DNA from: CAYJPA01 sp964371945
GTDB taxonomy: Bacteria; Chloroflexota; Chloroflexia; Thermomicrobiales; UBA6265
Assembly (NCBI GenBank): GCA_964371945.1
Contig: CAYJPA010000010.1
Span: forward strand, 22,291 to 86,290
DNA: 64,000 nt
Direction: 5' to 3'
Positions 26,694 through 36,214 of this stretch are shown piece after piece. The notes under the pieces were generated by a model, which was given only the letters and a program-made list of their open reading frames with translations, searched no databases and was not told the origin of the DNA. The stretch's first letter is position 1; every line of letters begins with the position of its first letter. The translations under genes were made by a program, and so were the position numbers.

Positions 26694-28064
26694 TTAGGAT
26701 GCGACACCCGGGCATCTGGCCACGAGCTCGGAATATGCGCCTCCAGTTAGGCCAAATACTTGAGCATAGATCAGGCTGACGTCGGCTGCGATGTTGTCCG
26801 CGTTCTCGGCCTCGACATCATCCGCAAGTGTTCGGATACCATCCGCGGCTCCATGTAGAGCGGCGGCGTACTGCTCCGATGTTGCCTGTGCTGCTTCTGG
26901 CGTGTCGAGATCGTCGAGAGCATCAGCAACCTCGTCGAACAAGTCTGCCGCGTCCCGGAGAGCTTGTGGCTCGACAGTGCCCCCTTCGCTGACTTGATCG
27001 ACGAGCTCGAACGCATCCGAAAGTGGAGCCAGCGCGTTTATGATCTGGTCAGCCCATACGAGAACTGCTTCGCAAGCAGGATCAACGACCACGGTCGCAA
27101 CGGGAGTCAGTTCTGGTTGTGTGTAGGTGGCACCCCGATCGAACTCCGCGATTCGGAGCCTCCGATCTCCTTGCGGCGCAAAAATAACGTCCTTGATCGT
27201 CGCGCCGCTAATCAACTGAAACGTCACCACGCCGCTTATCCGCGCGCCTGGCGCCACTTCGGTGTACGGAAGGTCAGGCAGCGCCGCCGTTCCCTCCGCG
27301 GTGCGGTAGACCCCGGCCGTGCTCGAAACGAAGCCCTCGTGGTCGATGACCGAGAAGGAGTACGAGCTGATCGTTACCGGCCTCGTCCCCAGACTGGTGA
27401 ACGATACCGCTACGCCCACATAGCGAAAGCCGCGTTGTGGCGGATAGGACGGATCGAAATCTTGGAGCGGATCGACAACGCCGCTCAAGGAAAGTTCGCC
27501 CAACGGTGCGCCGTTACCCGCGTTCCAGGCGACCACATCACCAGGAGCCACGCGCGCTTCCCGTTGATCGACTACGACGACGCTTTGCTCGTACGTCGGT
27601 GCGTACTCGATCAGCGAGATCGTCGAATCGCCGAAAACCTGGAAAAAAATGACACCGGTACTTGTCTGACCCGGCTCGACCTGGTTTGTCTGGAGATCAG
27701 GCTGTGCGGCTGCCGATTCCGCACTTCGAGAGACGTAACCCTGGTACGCGACAAACCCCTCGTTATCGACCATCGTGAATCCGCTGTAGTTCACCGGAAG
27801 CACCTGACTGCCGGCCGATAAGCTGACAGCGACCTGCGCCCAGTGGTAGCCACGTGGAGGCTGGCTACTGACCGGATCATAGTCCTCGAACGGGTCCGTG
27901 ATCGCGGTGACTTTGACTTCCCCTATAGGCTCGCCGTTGGCGCCATAAACAGTGGCCGGTTCACCTATCTTGGGACCGGTTGTCGCCGTGTCTTGCGCCA
28001 TGGCCGGAAGCGCACCTGCGACGACGCTGAGCAGGAGTGAGAGGACGAGTAACAATCGAACCAC
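26694..28064 (-). CDS. secreted protein with two DUF4352-like beta-sandwich repeats
   Basis: The protein has 456 residues from a GTG at 28064, with GGGAG six bases upstream. A signal peptide (LLLVLSLLLSVVAGALPAMA) is followed by two related modules, at about residues 30-160 and 180-310. Each has a DFxDYDP/DFDPSYPP-type stretch, then RGYHWAQVAVSL or RGFRYVGVAVSF, then a GFVxxxxGVYR-like segment and a late G(V/I)xFFQ or VTFQL strand. This is the pattern of DUF4352/telokin-like secreted proteins. Residues about 340-450 are helical, with two cysteines (PACEAVLVW and ARCPG) that could form a disulfide. Function unknown. Confidence 0.75.
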   Translation of the reverse strand: MVRLLLVLSLLLSVVAGALPAMAQDTATTGPKIGEPATVYGANGEPIGEVKVTAITDPFEDYDPVSSQPPRGYHWAQVAVSLSAGSQVLPVNYSGFTMVDNEGFVAYQGYVSRSAESAAAQPDLQTNQVEPGQTSTGVIFFQVFGDSTISLIEYAPTYEQSVVVVDQREARVAPGDVVAWNAGNGAPLGELSLSGVVDPLQDFDPSYPPQRGFRYVGVAVSFTSLGTRPVTISSYSFSVIDHEGFVSSTAGVYRTAEGTAALPDLPYTEVAPGARISGVVTFQLISGATIKDVIFAPQGDRRLRIAEFDRGATYTQPELTPVATVVVDPACEAVLVWADQIINALAPLSDAFELVDQVSEGGTVEPQALRDAADLFDEVADALDDLDTPEAAQATSEQYAAALHGAADGIRTLADDVEAENADNIAADVSLIYAQVFGLTGGAYSELVARCPGVAS

Positions 28065-28505
28065 TTCATTCTCCCTTCCAAGTTGACTGAGCGGCCCACG
28101 GTGTCGCGGACTCTAAGGCGTGCCAGAACAGGAGGCCGGAATCCTGTTCGTTTGATCTGTTGGCTCCCTACACTACATCGCGGATCAGATTTAGGAAAGG
28201 GGCTTTCCAGCTCGCTCATGATTCCCGGAAGCCACGCTCCAGATTCTTGACTACTGACTACGGAATTCACGCATGCGCCGACTACATTACGTGCACCCGC
28301 TCGGATTGGCTCCATTGACTGCTCAAGCCGGAGGGAAAACTGACTCCGGATCGCGTGATCCAACCAGCGATCCAGGTCGCCGACCGCAGGACTCTCCAAA
28401 CTTCCGTGACTGAACGTGAGGGCCTGCAGCGACCGAAGAACGACACAATAAGCGTCTCGCCGGGGAACTTCGCCCGGGCGGGCCCAGTTCTGGCATCACA
28501 ACGCG
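28065..28505. other. intergenic region
   Basis: No gene is seen. It holds an inverted repeat AACAGGA-N8-TCCTGTT at 28127-28148, about 60-85 bases upstream of the secreted repeat protein's start on its strand, possibly an operator or leader hairpin. Confidence 0.4.
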
Positions 28506-28531
28506 GAGACCTGAGCAATTGCCCAGGTCTC
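28506..28531 (-). terminator. probable terminator of nrdJ
   Basis: GAGACCTG/CAGGTCTC (8 bp, perfect) plus an inner GC/GC pair around AATT, with one mismatch. It starts 30 bases beyond the nrdJ stop. The U-tract is poor. Confidence 0.5.
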
Positions 28532-28560
28532 TGCCCCGTCCCCTTGTTGCGGACTTATCG

Positions 28561-31500
28561 TTATGAGCACCCGAGGCTGTTGCCGCAATTGAGGCACTTG
28601 TAGCAGGCGCCGTTCCGAATCGTGATGTGACCGCAGACGTCGCAGAACGGCGCATCGCCCATCATCTCCGCCAGTGCCAGATCCATCATGTCCACCGGTC
28701 CCTGGTGGTCAAGCGTGGCTGAGCGAGTCGTCGTGGTCGCTACAACCTGGTAGGTCGTGTGACTGCCGCTGGCATGTCCATTGGCGCTGCCGTTGTCATT
28801 CGTGTGTGAGTTGGAGTAACCAGTGCTTGCGCCTGGCGCCTCGACCGTAGCCACTGCGTCGGCGAGCTGCGCCTTCGGGCGATCCTGTTCGACCACGGCG
28901 GGCCGCGGCTGCACTTGCACCGGCTCGGGTCCCCAACCGGGGAAGAACGATGTCGCTTCTTCTTGCGCCGGCTCGTCGTACGCCGGTTCAGTAAGCTCTG
29001 GCGAGACTTGAACGAGATCGGTGCGGCCAAGGTACTCGAGTCCGAGCACCCGGAAGACGAAATCGATCATCGAGGTCGCCATCTTGATATTTGGGTGCCC
29101 CGAAACTATCCCCTGCGGCTCGAACCTCACAAACGTGAAGGTGTCGACGAACTCCTCGAGCGGCACACCGTACTGCAATCCCTTGGAGACGGCGATCGCA
29201 AAACAGTTGATCATCGAGCGGAAGGCCGCGCCCTCTTTGTGAATGTCGATGAAGATCTCGCCCAGCGATCCATCCTCGTACTCACCGGTTCGCAGATAGA
29301 TCTTCTGACCCGCCACCCGTGCTTCCTGCGTGAACCCACCACGGCGGGGCGGCATCCGGCGGCGATACGGGATCGGCCGGGCGGGCATCGATTCGACGAG
29401 CTCTGCATCCGCGAAGAGCGCGGGGTGAGCCGCAACCGCCGGTTGCTCCTTCTCCCACTGTTCCCGCGCATCAAGCACCGCTTTCGCGACCGCCGCGGCT
29501 CGCTCGTTGGCGGCCTCCGCCTGTGCCCGCGACAGCGCTGCCGCGACCGCGTCATCGACTCGCTTGGCGACTTCCGCCTCGATCTCTTCCTTGCTCTTCG
29601 CGTCTCTGTCTTCGGCCGAATCGCTCTTGCCGGAGAGCGGCTGGCTCATCTTGGAGCCGTCGCGATAAATGGCCATCGCTTTGAGGCCGAACGCCCAACT
29701 TTCCTTGTAGGCGTCGAGAATGTCGTCGATGGCCGCCTCATTCGGCATGTTGATCGTTTTGCTGATCGCCCCGGAGAGGAAGCTCTGAGCGGCGCTCATC
29801 ATCTTGATGTGGCCCATATGGTGGATAAAGCGAGTGCCCTTTTTCCCGCACTTGTTGGCGGTGTCGAAAACCGGAAGATGCTCCGGCTTGAGATTGGGCG
29901 CTCCCTCTACGGTCATGGTTCCGCAGATGTGCTCATTTGCTTCTTCGATCTGCTGGCGAGTGAAGCCGATCGCCCGCAGGAGCTCGAACCCCGGTTTGGA
30001 TGCCTGCTCCATCGTGAGACCGACTCGCGCGATCGCATCTTCGCCGAGCGTCCAGGCATTGAAGGCGAACCCGAGCTCGAAAACGCCGGGCAGCGCTTTT
30101 TCGACCTTGTCCAAATCCGCATCGCTGAAGCCCCTGGCCAGCAGGCTCGCCCGGTTGATATAGGGAGCGCCTGTCAGAGTCAAGGCGCCGAGCACATAGG
30201 TCAGAATCGCGACCCGGTCTTCGATGCTGTAACCGAGGTTCTTCAACGCCGGCTCGATGCTCTGGTTGGCGATTTTGAAGTACCCGCCGCCGGCGAGCTT
30301 CTTGAACTTGACCAGTGCAAAGTCCGGTTCGACGCCGGTTGTGTCGCAATCCATCAACAGACCAATCGTGCCGGTCGGCGCGAGCAGCGTTGTCTGCGCG
30401 TTGCGATAACCATGGAGCTCGCCGCCGGCGAGCGCGCGATCCCAGGATTCCCTCGCGGCGATGACCAGATCCTCAGGTGCGAGGTCCGAGCTGATTCCCA
30501 TCGGAACCACCGACAGCCCCTCATACTCCGCGGCAGGCGCGTCGTAGGCCGCCCGTCTGTGATTTCTGATCACCCGCAGCATATGGCGCTCGTTCGCCTC
30601 ATATTCGCGGAACGGGCCCAGGTGCTTCGCCATTTCGGCGGAGGTGGCGTAGCTTTCACCGGTCATGATCGCGGTCATCGCCCCGGTGAATGCGCGCGCA
30701 TCGTCGCTGTCATATGGAAGGCCGCGGAGCATGAGTACGGTGCCGATGTTGGCATGGCCGAGGCCGAGCGTGCGGTAGTCGTATGAAAGCCGGGCGATCT
30801 CTTTGCTCGGAAACTGCGCCATCAGCACGCTGATTTCGAGCACGATCGTCCAGAGGCGGATCGCGTGGCGATAGCCTTCGATATCGACTTTGCCAGTTTC
30901 GACATTGACGAACTTGAGCAGGTTCAGGCTCGCCAGGTTGCACGCGGTGTTGTCGAGAAACATGTACTCGGAGCAGGGATTGCTGGCATTGATCCGCCCG
31001 CCCTCGGGGCAGGTGTGCCACTCATTGATCGTCGTGTCGTACTGCAGACCAGGATCCGCGCTCTGCCAGGCGGCCGTGGCGATTGTGTGCCAGAGCTCCC
31101 GAGCCTTGACCGTTTTGTAGATCGAACCGTCGGTGCGCTTCGTGAGATTCCAGTCAGCGTTCTCTTCGACCGCGCGCAAGAACTCATTCGTGACCCGAAC
31201 GGAGTTGTTTGCGTTCTGACCGGAAACCGTCGAATAGGCCTCGCCGTTGTAATCGCTCGGATAACCGGCGGCGATCAACGCGGCGACCTTCTTCTCTTCG
31301 CTTGCCTTCCAATTGATGAAGGCTTCGATGTCCGGGTGGTCAATGTCGAGACAGACCATCTTTGCCGCGCGTCGGGTGGTGCCGCCGCTCTTGATCGCGC
31401 CCGCGGCGCGGTCACCCACGCGCAGGAAGCTCATCAGTCCAGAGCTCGTGCCGCCGCCGGAGAGCTTTTCGCCTTCGCCTCGGAGGGAAGAGAAGTTGGT

Positions 31501-32199
31501 GCCTGTGCCGGAGCCATACTTGAAGAGGCGTGCTTCGCGGACCCAGAGGTCCATGATGCCGCCTTCGCCGACGAGATCGTCGTTGACCGACTGAATGAAG
31601 CAGGCGTGCGGCTGCGGATGCGTGTACGCGTCCTCGCTCTCCCGCACTTCCCCACTGACGGGATCGCAGTAGTAGTGACCCTGTGCGGGTCCTGTGATGC
31701 CATAGGCGAAGGCGAGACCGGTATTGAACCATTGGGGGGAGTTCGGAGCCGCCATCTGGTTGATGAGCATGAAGGCCAGCTCGTCATAGAACGCCTGCGC
31801 ATCCTCGGGCGAGGCGAAATACCCGTGGTCCTCACCCCATGATCGCCAGCAGCCGGCCAGCCTGTGAATCACCTGGCGGGCCGACCGTTCCGGGCCGAGC
31901 ACTGGATTGTGGGATTCATCCAGGACAGGGCTGCCATCGTCCCCCACCAGCGGAACACCCGCTTTGCGGAAGTACTTGGAGACCATGATGTCGGTCGCCA
32001 CCTGCGACCAGCTCACCGGCACCTCGGCGTCTTTCATTTCGAAAACGACGGAACCGTCCGGATTGGTGATGCGGGAGGTTCGCTTGGACCACTGCACGCT
32101 GGCGAACGGATCGAGCCCTTCTGTGGTGTAGTACCGCGTAACGGCGATGCCGCGTCCGGTTGTGGGTGCCGCTGCCATCTTCTCTTCCCGCTCGGTCAT
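28561..32199 (-). CDS. nrdJ: adenosylcobalamin-dependent (class II) ribonucleoside-diphosphate reductase
   Basis: The protein has 1212 residues and reduces ribonucleotides to deoxyribonucleotides with a B12-derived thiyl radical. Landmarks are VTRYYTTEGLDPF at the start of the conserved region, SGGGTSSGLMSFL, NPCSEYMFLDNTACNL with the active-site cysteine near residue 409, and APTGTIGLLMDCDTTG. The C-terminal zinc ribbon reads PFCDVCGHITI then CYKCLNCG, typical of the long bacterial NrdJ. A low-complexity linker precedes the ribbon. The ATG at 32199 follows AGGGGATAGAG. The frame remains open 100 codons upstream (to 32499) with no opposing gene, so an N-terminal extension cannot be excluded. 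A promoter with a palindrome at its predicted start lies at 32583-32633. Confidence 0.95.
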   Translation of the reverse strand: MTEREEKMAAAPTTGRGIAVTRYYTTEGLDPFASVQWSKRTSRITNPDGSVVFEMKDAEVPVSWSQVATDIMVSKYFRKAGVPLVGDDGSPVLDESHNPVLGPERSARQVIHRLAGCWRSWGEDHGYFASPEDAQAFYDELAFMLINQMAAPNSPQWFNTGLAFAYGITGPAQGHYYCDPVSGEVRESEDAYTHPQPHACFIQSVNDDLVGEGGIMDLWVREARLFKYGSGTGTNFSSLRGEGEKLSGGGTSSGLMSFLRVGDRAAGAIKSGGTTRRAAKMVCLDIDHPDIEAFINWKASEEKKVAALIAAGYPSDYNGEAYSTVSGQNANNSVRVTNEFLRAVEENADWNLTKRTDGSIYKTVKARELWHTIATAAWQSADPGLQYDTTINEWHTCPEGGRINASNPCSEYMFLDNTACNLASLNLLKFVNVETGKVDIEGYRHAIRLWTIVLEISVLMAQFPSKEIARLSYDYRTLGLGHANIGTVLMLRGLPYDSDDARAFTGAMTAIMTGESYATSAEMAKHLGPFREYEANERHMLRVIRNHRRAAYDAPAAEYEGLSVVPMGISSDLAPEDLVIAARESWDRALAGGELHGYRNAQTTLLAPTGTIGLLMDCDTTGVEPDFALVKFKKLAGGGYFKIANQSIEPALKNLGYSIEDRVAILTYVLGALTLTGAPYINRASLLARGFSDADLDKVEKALPGVFELGFAFNAWTLGEDAIARVGLTMEQASKPGFELLRAIGFTRQQIEEANEHICGTMTVEGAPNLKPEHLPVFDTANKCGKKGTRFIHHMGHIKMMSAAQSFLSGAISKTINMPNEAAIDDILDAYKESWAFGLKAMAIYRDGSKMSQPLSGKSDSAEDRDAKSKEEIEAEVAKRVDDAVAAALSRAQAEAANERAAAVAKAVLDAREQWEKEQPAVAAHPALFADAELVESMPARPIPYRRRMPPRRGGFTQEARVAGQKIYLRTGEYEDGSLGEIFIDIHKEGAAFRSMINCFAIAVSKGLQYGVPLEEFVDTFTFVRFEPQGIVSGHPNIKMATSMIDFVFRVLGLEYLGRTDLVQVSPELTEPAYDEPAQEEATSFFPGWGPEPVQVQPRPAVVEQDRPKAQLADAVATVEAPGASTGYSNSHTNDNGSANGHASGSHTTYQVVATTTTRSATLDHQGPVDMMDLALAEMMGDAPFCDVCGHITIRNGACYKCLNCGNSLGCS

Positions 32200-32582
32200 C
32201 TCTATCCCCTGGATCCAAGGTTGTGGATCTGGAGCCGGCTCCATTGCCCGCGAACCAGTGCTTCCACTCGTCTTTGACTTCGGAACGCCGCCGGCCTCGT
32301 TCGGTCGTCCCGGGCGACGCAACGCCACTTCATTGATCGCTGCGTCGTGGATGGTTTTCGGTCCTGTCGATTCGTCAGCCAAGACAGTCCGCAGCCATTC
32401 CAGTTCGGAATTAGCCTCTTCACGTGCTGCAGATGCACGCTGGATTTGGTTGCGACGTGCTTTGTGTTTCATGACATGAAACCGCGCGTGAGTAGTCAAC
32501 TCCGACCGATTCGATCCGCTTGCGCGGAACGTCGCGAAGGCGATAAACCACTAGATGATGTATTGCAGAATCGATACCATCC

Positions 32583-32597
32583 CTACACGTTGTGTAG
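32583..32597. promoter_or_regulatory. palindromic operator candidate CTACAC-N3-GTGTAG at the nrdJ promoter
   Basis: A perfect 6-bp inverted repeat with a 3-bp spacer lies six bases downstream of the -10 box, over the predicted transcription start. The ACAC/GTGT half-sites recall NrdR boxes, but the spacing is too short for the 16-bp NrdR consensus. Confidence 0.4.
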
Positions 32598-32603
32598 ACG
32601 GGC

Positions 32604-32633
32604 ATTCTACGCTCTCCGTTGACTCAAACGCAA
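32604..32633 (-). promoter_or_regulatory. sigma70-like promoter for nrdJ
   Basis: On the minus strand, TTGCGT (32633-32628) and TAGAAT (32609-32604) are 18 bases apart. The start would be near 32597, leaving a leader of about 100 nt to 32499 or 400 nt to the preferred ATG at 32199. Confidence 0.5.
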
Positions 32634-32989
32634 GATGTGTCATGAGGTCACCAAATGCGGGCTCTGCAATGCGGCAAATACTGGCGAAATCTGCCAGATT
32701 ATAGCACAAGCGTTCGCACTGTACGTTCATTATGTGATTCTGCTGTGCCAAAAAGTCTCAAGTTGACAAGTTATGAACTACCTGGAAAACAAAAACAGCC
32801 GGCGAAATCTCGTCAAAATCATCCCCATTGCATGATGTCCGGACAGTGGTTGTCGTCGATCGATTGCCGCCTCGCCGAGATCCAGGTCGAGACTGATCTC
32901 GGAGCAAATGAATTGCCGTCGTGAACGCGCGAATGCGATTCTGAATCGAAGATTCGCAGCCGGTCTTGGACAAGCCAGACCGGCATGTC
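32634..32989. other. intergenic region
   Basis: A spacer of about 350 bp between the nrdJ promoter and the end of the ECF S-component gene. No gene, tRNA or clear hairpin was recognised. Confidence 0.4.
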
Positions 32990-33838
32990 TCACCGATCGA
33001 CAGCCGGGTTGAACTCGACCCATGGCTCCCAGGCAAAGCGGGACCGGAACCGCTCGAGCAGCAAGAGGACAGGTCCGCCAAGCAGCAGCGTCAACACAAC
33101 GTTACCTGCCGCGCGGAAGAGATCGTAGCCGAACGAGGTCACGAGATAGAACGAACCATAGCGGTGAAGCGTCTCGCCGAATCCGAGTCCCGGCGTCCAG
33201 TAGAGACTGGAATCGGCGCCGAGTCCAGGCGCCGTGACGGGCCAAAACCAGAGATTGAGCAGCAAACCGAAGAGCACACCCCAGATTGCCCCAAACCCAG
33301 CCAGGAGAACAAGGCGATGTCGCGGCGATTTCAGGTGCGGCAGCCAACCCGCGGATAGTCCCACCCAGCCCGCGCCGAGCATCTGATACGGAAGCCACGG
33401 TCCGATCCCTCCTGTCAGGAAAGCCGATACGAGCAAGGTGAGCGCCCCCATTTGGAACCCAAGCGCCGGTCCAAATACGAAACCAACGAGGGCGATCAGG
33501 ATGAAGATGGGCGACGCGCCGAGAAAGGTCGGCATGAGACGAAGCGAAGCGTCGATTGCCACCAGGGACCCAAGGAGTGCGACGGTCTTCGAGGCCGAAC
33601 CGGTGCCGCGTTCGTCGCGGTCAAACTCGGTGAGGATCGCGATTAGGCAAAGTGCCGTGACGATCGCCAGCAAATAGGGCGCATCGCCCGCTCGCGCGCT
33701 CGTTTCTTTACCTTGGGCGATTGCCGGCAACAGGAAAGGATAGAGAAAACCGCACGATCCGACCAGGCAGGCCAAGAAGATGGCGACATTTCCACCGCTG
33801 AATGGCCAATTCCCTGGGGACCGGACACCTATTCCCAT
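32990..33838 (-). CDS. ECF transporter S component-like integral membrane protein
   Basis: The protein has 282 residues with about seven or eight hydrophobic segments. The run from SLRLMPTFLGASPIFILIAL to PALGFQMGALTLLVSAFLTG, then GIGPWLPYQMLGAGWVG, is characteristic of vitamin-binding S components of energy-coupling factor importers (compare the GxxxGxxxGxxxxxxxxGGxGPW layout). S components bind a vitamin and work with a shared EcfAA'T module, which is not in this window. Its position 390 bp upstream of the B12-dependent nrdJ, on the same strand, makes cobalamin a reasonable guess. No cobalamin riboswitch core is visible upstream, so the substrate remains unproven. It diverges from the PucR-type regulator. 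Confidence 0.75.
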   Translation of the reverse strand: MGIGVRSPGNWPFSGGNVAIFLACLVGSCGFLYPFLLPAIAQGKETSARAGDAPYLLAIVTALCLIAILTEFDRDERGTGSASKTVALLGSLVAIDASLRLMPTFLGASPIFILIALVGFVFGPALGFQMGALTLLVSAFLTGGIGPWLPYQMLGAGWVGLSAGWLPHLKSPRHRLVLLAGFGAIWGVLFGLLLNLWFWPVTAPGLGADSSLYWTPGLGFGETLHRYGSFYLVTSFGYDLFRAAGNVVLTLLLGGPVLLLLERFRSRFAWEPWVEFNPAVDR

Positions 33839-33876
33839 CTCAGGACCTTCCTAATTTGGCTTGAAATGAGCTCCCC

Positions 33877-33968
33877 ATTGTGCAACACTGCCAATCAGAT
33901 TCGTGATTTATTCCACAATGATTTCGCTTTGGTCGGTTCGATGCAAAACAGAGCGGGAGATTGTGCAA
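33877..33968. promoter_or_regulatory. repeated ATTGTGCAA sites between divergent genes
   Basis: ATTGTGCAA occurs at 33877-33885 and 33960-33968, with a CACAAT half-site in between (about 33914-33919). The sites lie in the 247-bp divergent spacer between the ECF gene and the PucR-type regulator, so they are possible binding sites. Confidence 0.35.
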
Positions 33969-34085
33969 TATGACTATTTCCTTCTCCGTTGGCCGTCTGT
34001 GTCGCCCTTCGACTGGCGCGACATGCGGTCTGACGCCGCATCAGGAACATCCTAGCTCAACGGACCCGTCTGAGGAGACGCCGCC

Positions 34086-35603
34086 ATGCCTGAGATCACA
34101 CTGACCGATCTGATCGCCTGGGAGCCCCGCTTGCAGCCCGCCGGCATCGCAGGAATTGTCGACGATGCGCAGGCAGATGCATGGTCCGAACGTGAACTGA
34201 GTTGGGCCGTGACCGTGCGTGCCACCGCCCCGATGCTCCCAGCCATCAGAGGAGGGGAGCTTGTTCTGCTGCCCCGTCGGGTGCTCACGGATTTTGGGAT
34301 CGCTCTTTCGGTTCTGCTGCGTGAGCTTTCTTCCCATGGAATTGCCGCGATCGTGCTCGATCAGCTTCCGACTGCTCCGTCGCCGATTCCAGTGCTCTTC
34401 ACTGAAGTGCTTTCGTCTGAGTTTGAAACCGAGATCAACCGCTTGCTCACCGAGCGGCGAAGCGAGCTCTATCACGCCGGAACGGATTTAGGCCGTCTGC
34501 TGAACAATGCGACTTCGGCCGGTGCCGATCTTCCGCTCGTCCTAGGCACTGCCGCCACGTTCTTGAATGTTCCTGCCGCCGTGGTCGATCCGCGTGGAGC
34601 GGTGCTGGCGGCGACTGCCGCTGAAGCAACTCCGGCCAACGCTCGCTCGCTCGCGTCACTGAACGGGTTGAGTCGCGGCTGGCGCGAAGAGCGCTACATG
34701 ACGCGGTTGACGAGCGGCGAGGCCCTCTGGCTGGGCCCAGTGCCAAAAACACGACGGGCGATGGCCCGGCTCGCCGCGGAGCGAGTCGCGATGGCCTCCG
34801 AAGCCGCCATTCAACGCGCGGCGGACGCGCGTCCCCGAGGACCCGCGCGATCGGCCGCGCTCAACGCCTTACTAGTTGGGCCTCGCGTGGAGGCGGCCCG
34901 GCTGGCGACTTCGCTCGCGCTTCCAACCAATGGGATCTACCGCGTTGCACTGGTTTCGCCAGAGGGGGATCCCGCGGCGGTGCAACGGACGCTTGCCAGT
35001 TCCGGAACGATCCATGAAGCTGGTCAGATTGATCGGTCGACAACCTTCCTGCTGGAGCTCCGGCCGGAAGCTGCCGGTGCGGGCGTCAATCGCGCAACCG
35101 TGGCCCGGCGGCGAGAAGTGGCGCCTCAGCGTGAATCGACCGGTCGCGGTTGGGTAGCGCTCTCTGCTCCGGTTAGCGGCTCCGCTGCACTGCAGGATGC
35201 CGCCCGAGAAGCGCGATACGTTGCTTCTCTTCTTTCGAATGGATTGATTCACGGACCGGTGGCGAGGTTCGATCTCCTCTCGGATCTCGGGCCGTATGCG
35301 CTCTTCTACAAACTTTGGGGATCGAACGATCTTGCCGAGTTTGCCGCCGAATCGCTTGGCGACTTGCCCGGCAGGGACCGCCGCGGAACCCTTCGGAAAA
35401 CGTTGCTCGCCTACCTGGCCACGGGCGGTTCGCACGTCGACGCGGCCGCTAGGCTCGGGATCCACCGCAACACACTTTCGTATCGGTTGAAGCAGATTAC
35501 CTCGCTTACGGGCAGGGAACCGACCAATCCCTCGACTCAGCTCGTCTTCCATCTGGCGCTCCTGGCATCGACCATGCCGCCGGCGCCAGACGAGGCACGA
35601 TAG
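34086..35603 (+). CDS. PucR-family transcriptional regulator
   Basis: The protein has 505 residues. Residues 1-130 match the PucR N-terminal sensor domain (ITLTDLIAWEPRLQPAGIAG opening, GGELVLLPRRVL). The middle resembles a GGDEF-like/GAF-like linker of CdaR/PucR proteins. The C-terminus carries the PucR-type HTH (GSHVDAAARLGIHRNTLSYR) after a helical LxxTLLAYLATG segment. Family members regulate purine or amine catabolism and other nitrogen-source genes, usually as local activators. Divergent orientation to the ECF S component suggests it may control that transporter. GAGGAGACGCCGCC precedes the ATG. Confidence 0.88.
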   Translation: MPEITLTDLIAWEPRLQPAGIAGIVDDAQADAWSERELSWAVTVRATAPMLPAIRGGELVLLPRRVLTDFGIALSVLLRELSSHGIAAIVLDQLPTAPSPIPVLFTEVLSSEFETEINRLLTERRSELYHAGTDLGRLLNNATSAGADLPLVLGTAATFLNVPAAVVDPRGAVLAATAAEATPANARSLASLNGLSRGWREERYMTRLTSGEALWLGPVPKTRRAMARLAAERVAMASEAAIQRAADARPRGPARSAALNALLVGPRVEAARLATSLALPTNGIYRVALVSPEGDPAAVQRTLASSGTIHEAGQIDRSTTFLLELRPEAAGAGVNRATVARRREVAPQRESTGRGWVALSAPVSGSAALQDAAREARYVASLLSNGLIHGPVARFDLLSDLGPYALFYKLWGSNDLAEFAAESLGDLPGRDRRGTLRKTLLAYLATGGSHVDAAARLGIHRNTLSYRLKQITSLTGREPTNPSTQLVFHLALLASTMPPAPDEAR

Positions 35604-36199
35604 CCGGTCGTCATGCAGTCGCCGCTCATCACCGTCGGCCGCTCGCGTCCGGCTCGACGCTGGCGCGGATGCTCAAGTCGGGAAAGAATCGTAGCGCCGG
35701 AGGTCTTCCGCGCCGCGAAAGTTTCGAATACTTCGATCTGGTTGATCCTCACCAACTTGAAATGGAGTTGGAAACAAATATCAATCTCTCGATTCGATTC
35801 GCTTGATCGACGATAACCGAGAGCTATCGCGGGCAGATTCGCTGCCGCTGAATTAACTGTTTCGACAATGCACGACTGATCAGGGATTTTTCGCTCGGTA
35901 CGAGTCTCGCCCCATGGTCGAACTGTCCGAACCCCATGCCGGCTTCAATCGCATTCTTCACCACCCATTCCCGGGCGGAACGACGCCCGCGAGTACACTC
36001 CTCTCGTCACTTTTCCGGTGACGTTTCGACGGCGGAACGGTTTGGCGGTTGCGGATCGGAGGGGTCATCGCGTCGATTTGGCCGATGCTCTGCATCGCCC
36101 TACCCCACTTCTCCTTTCCCGCGGTTTCCACGATCCTCGCAATTTCCAGGCAATTTACCTGTTAGCGCTTCCCTGTTCCCTGTTTGAGAAATGTGTGAT
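35604..36199. other. intergenic region
   Basis: About 600 bp with no convincing gene. Short open frames lack ribosome sites and recognisable sequence. The right end leads into the palindrome at 36200-36214. Confidence 0.4.
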
Positions 36200-36214
36200 A
36201 GAGTGTACGTACAC
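36200..36214 (+). promoter_or_regulatory. AGAGTGTACGTACAC element with perfect 12-bp palindrome
   Basis: GTGTACGTACAC (36203-36214) is self-complementary. The full 15-nt AGAGTGTACGTACAC recurs in the same orientation relative to its gene upstream of the SH3b protein (61093-61079, minus strand). It lies 210 bp upstream of the membrane-anchored protein gene at 36424. No strong promoter is visible immediately next to it. Confidence 0.55.

Noticed and set aside
28915..30786. 623-residue open frame on the plus strand inside nrdJ
   Set aside because: It is antisense to a clearly conserved enzyme, Arg-rich, and shows no domain of its own.
32583..32597. NrdR box at the nrdJ promoter
   Set aside because: ACAC and GTGT halves are only three bases apart, against eight in the 16-bp consensus.
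35604..36199. tRNA or small protein gene in the long spacer
   Set aside because: No cloverleaf-like arrangement or CCA end was found, and the short frames lack ribosome sites and any recognisable sequence.
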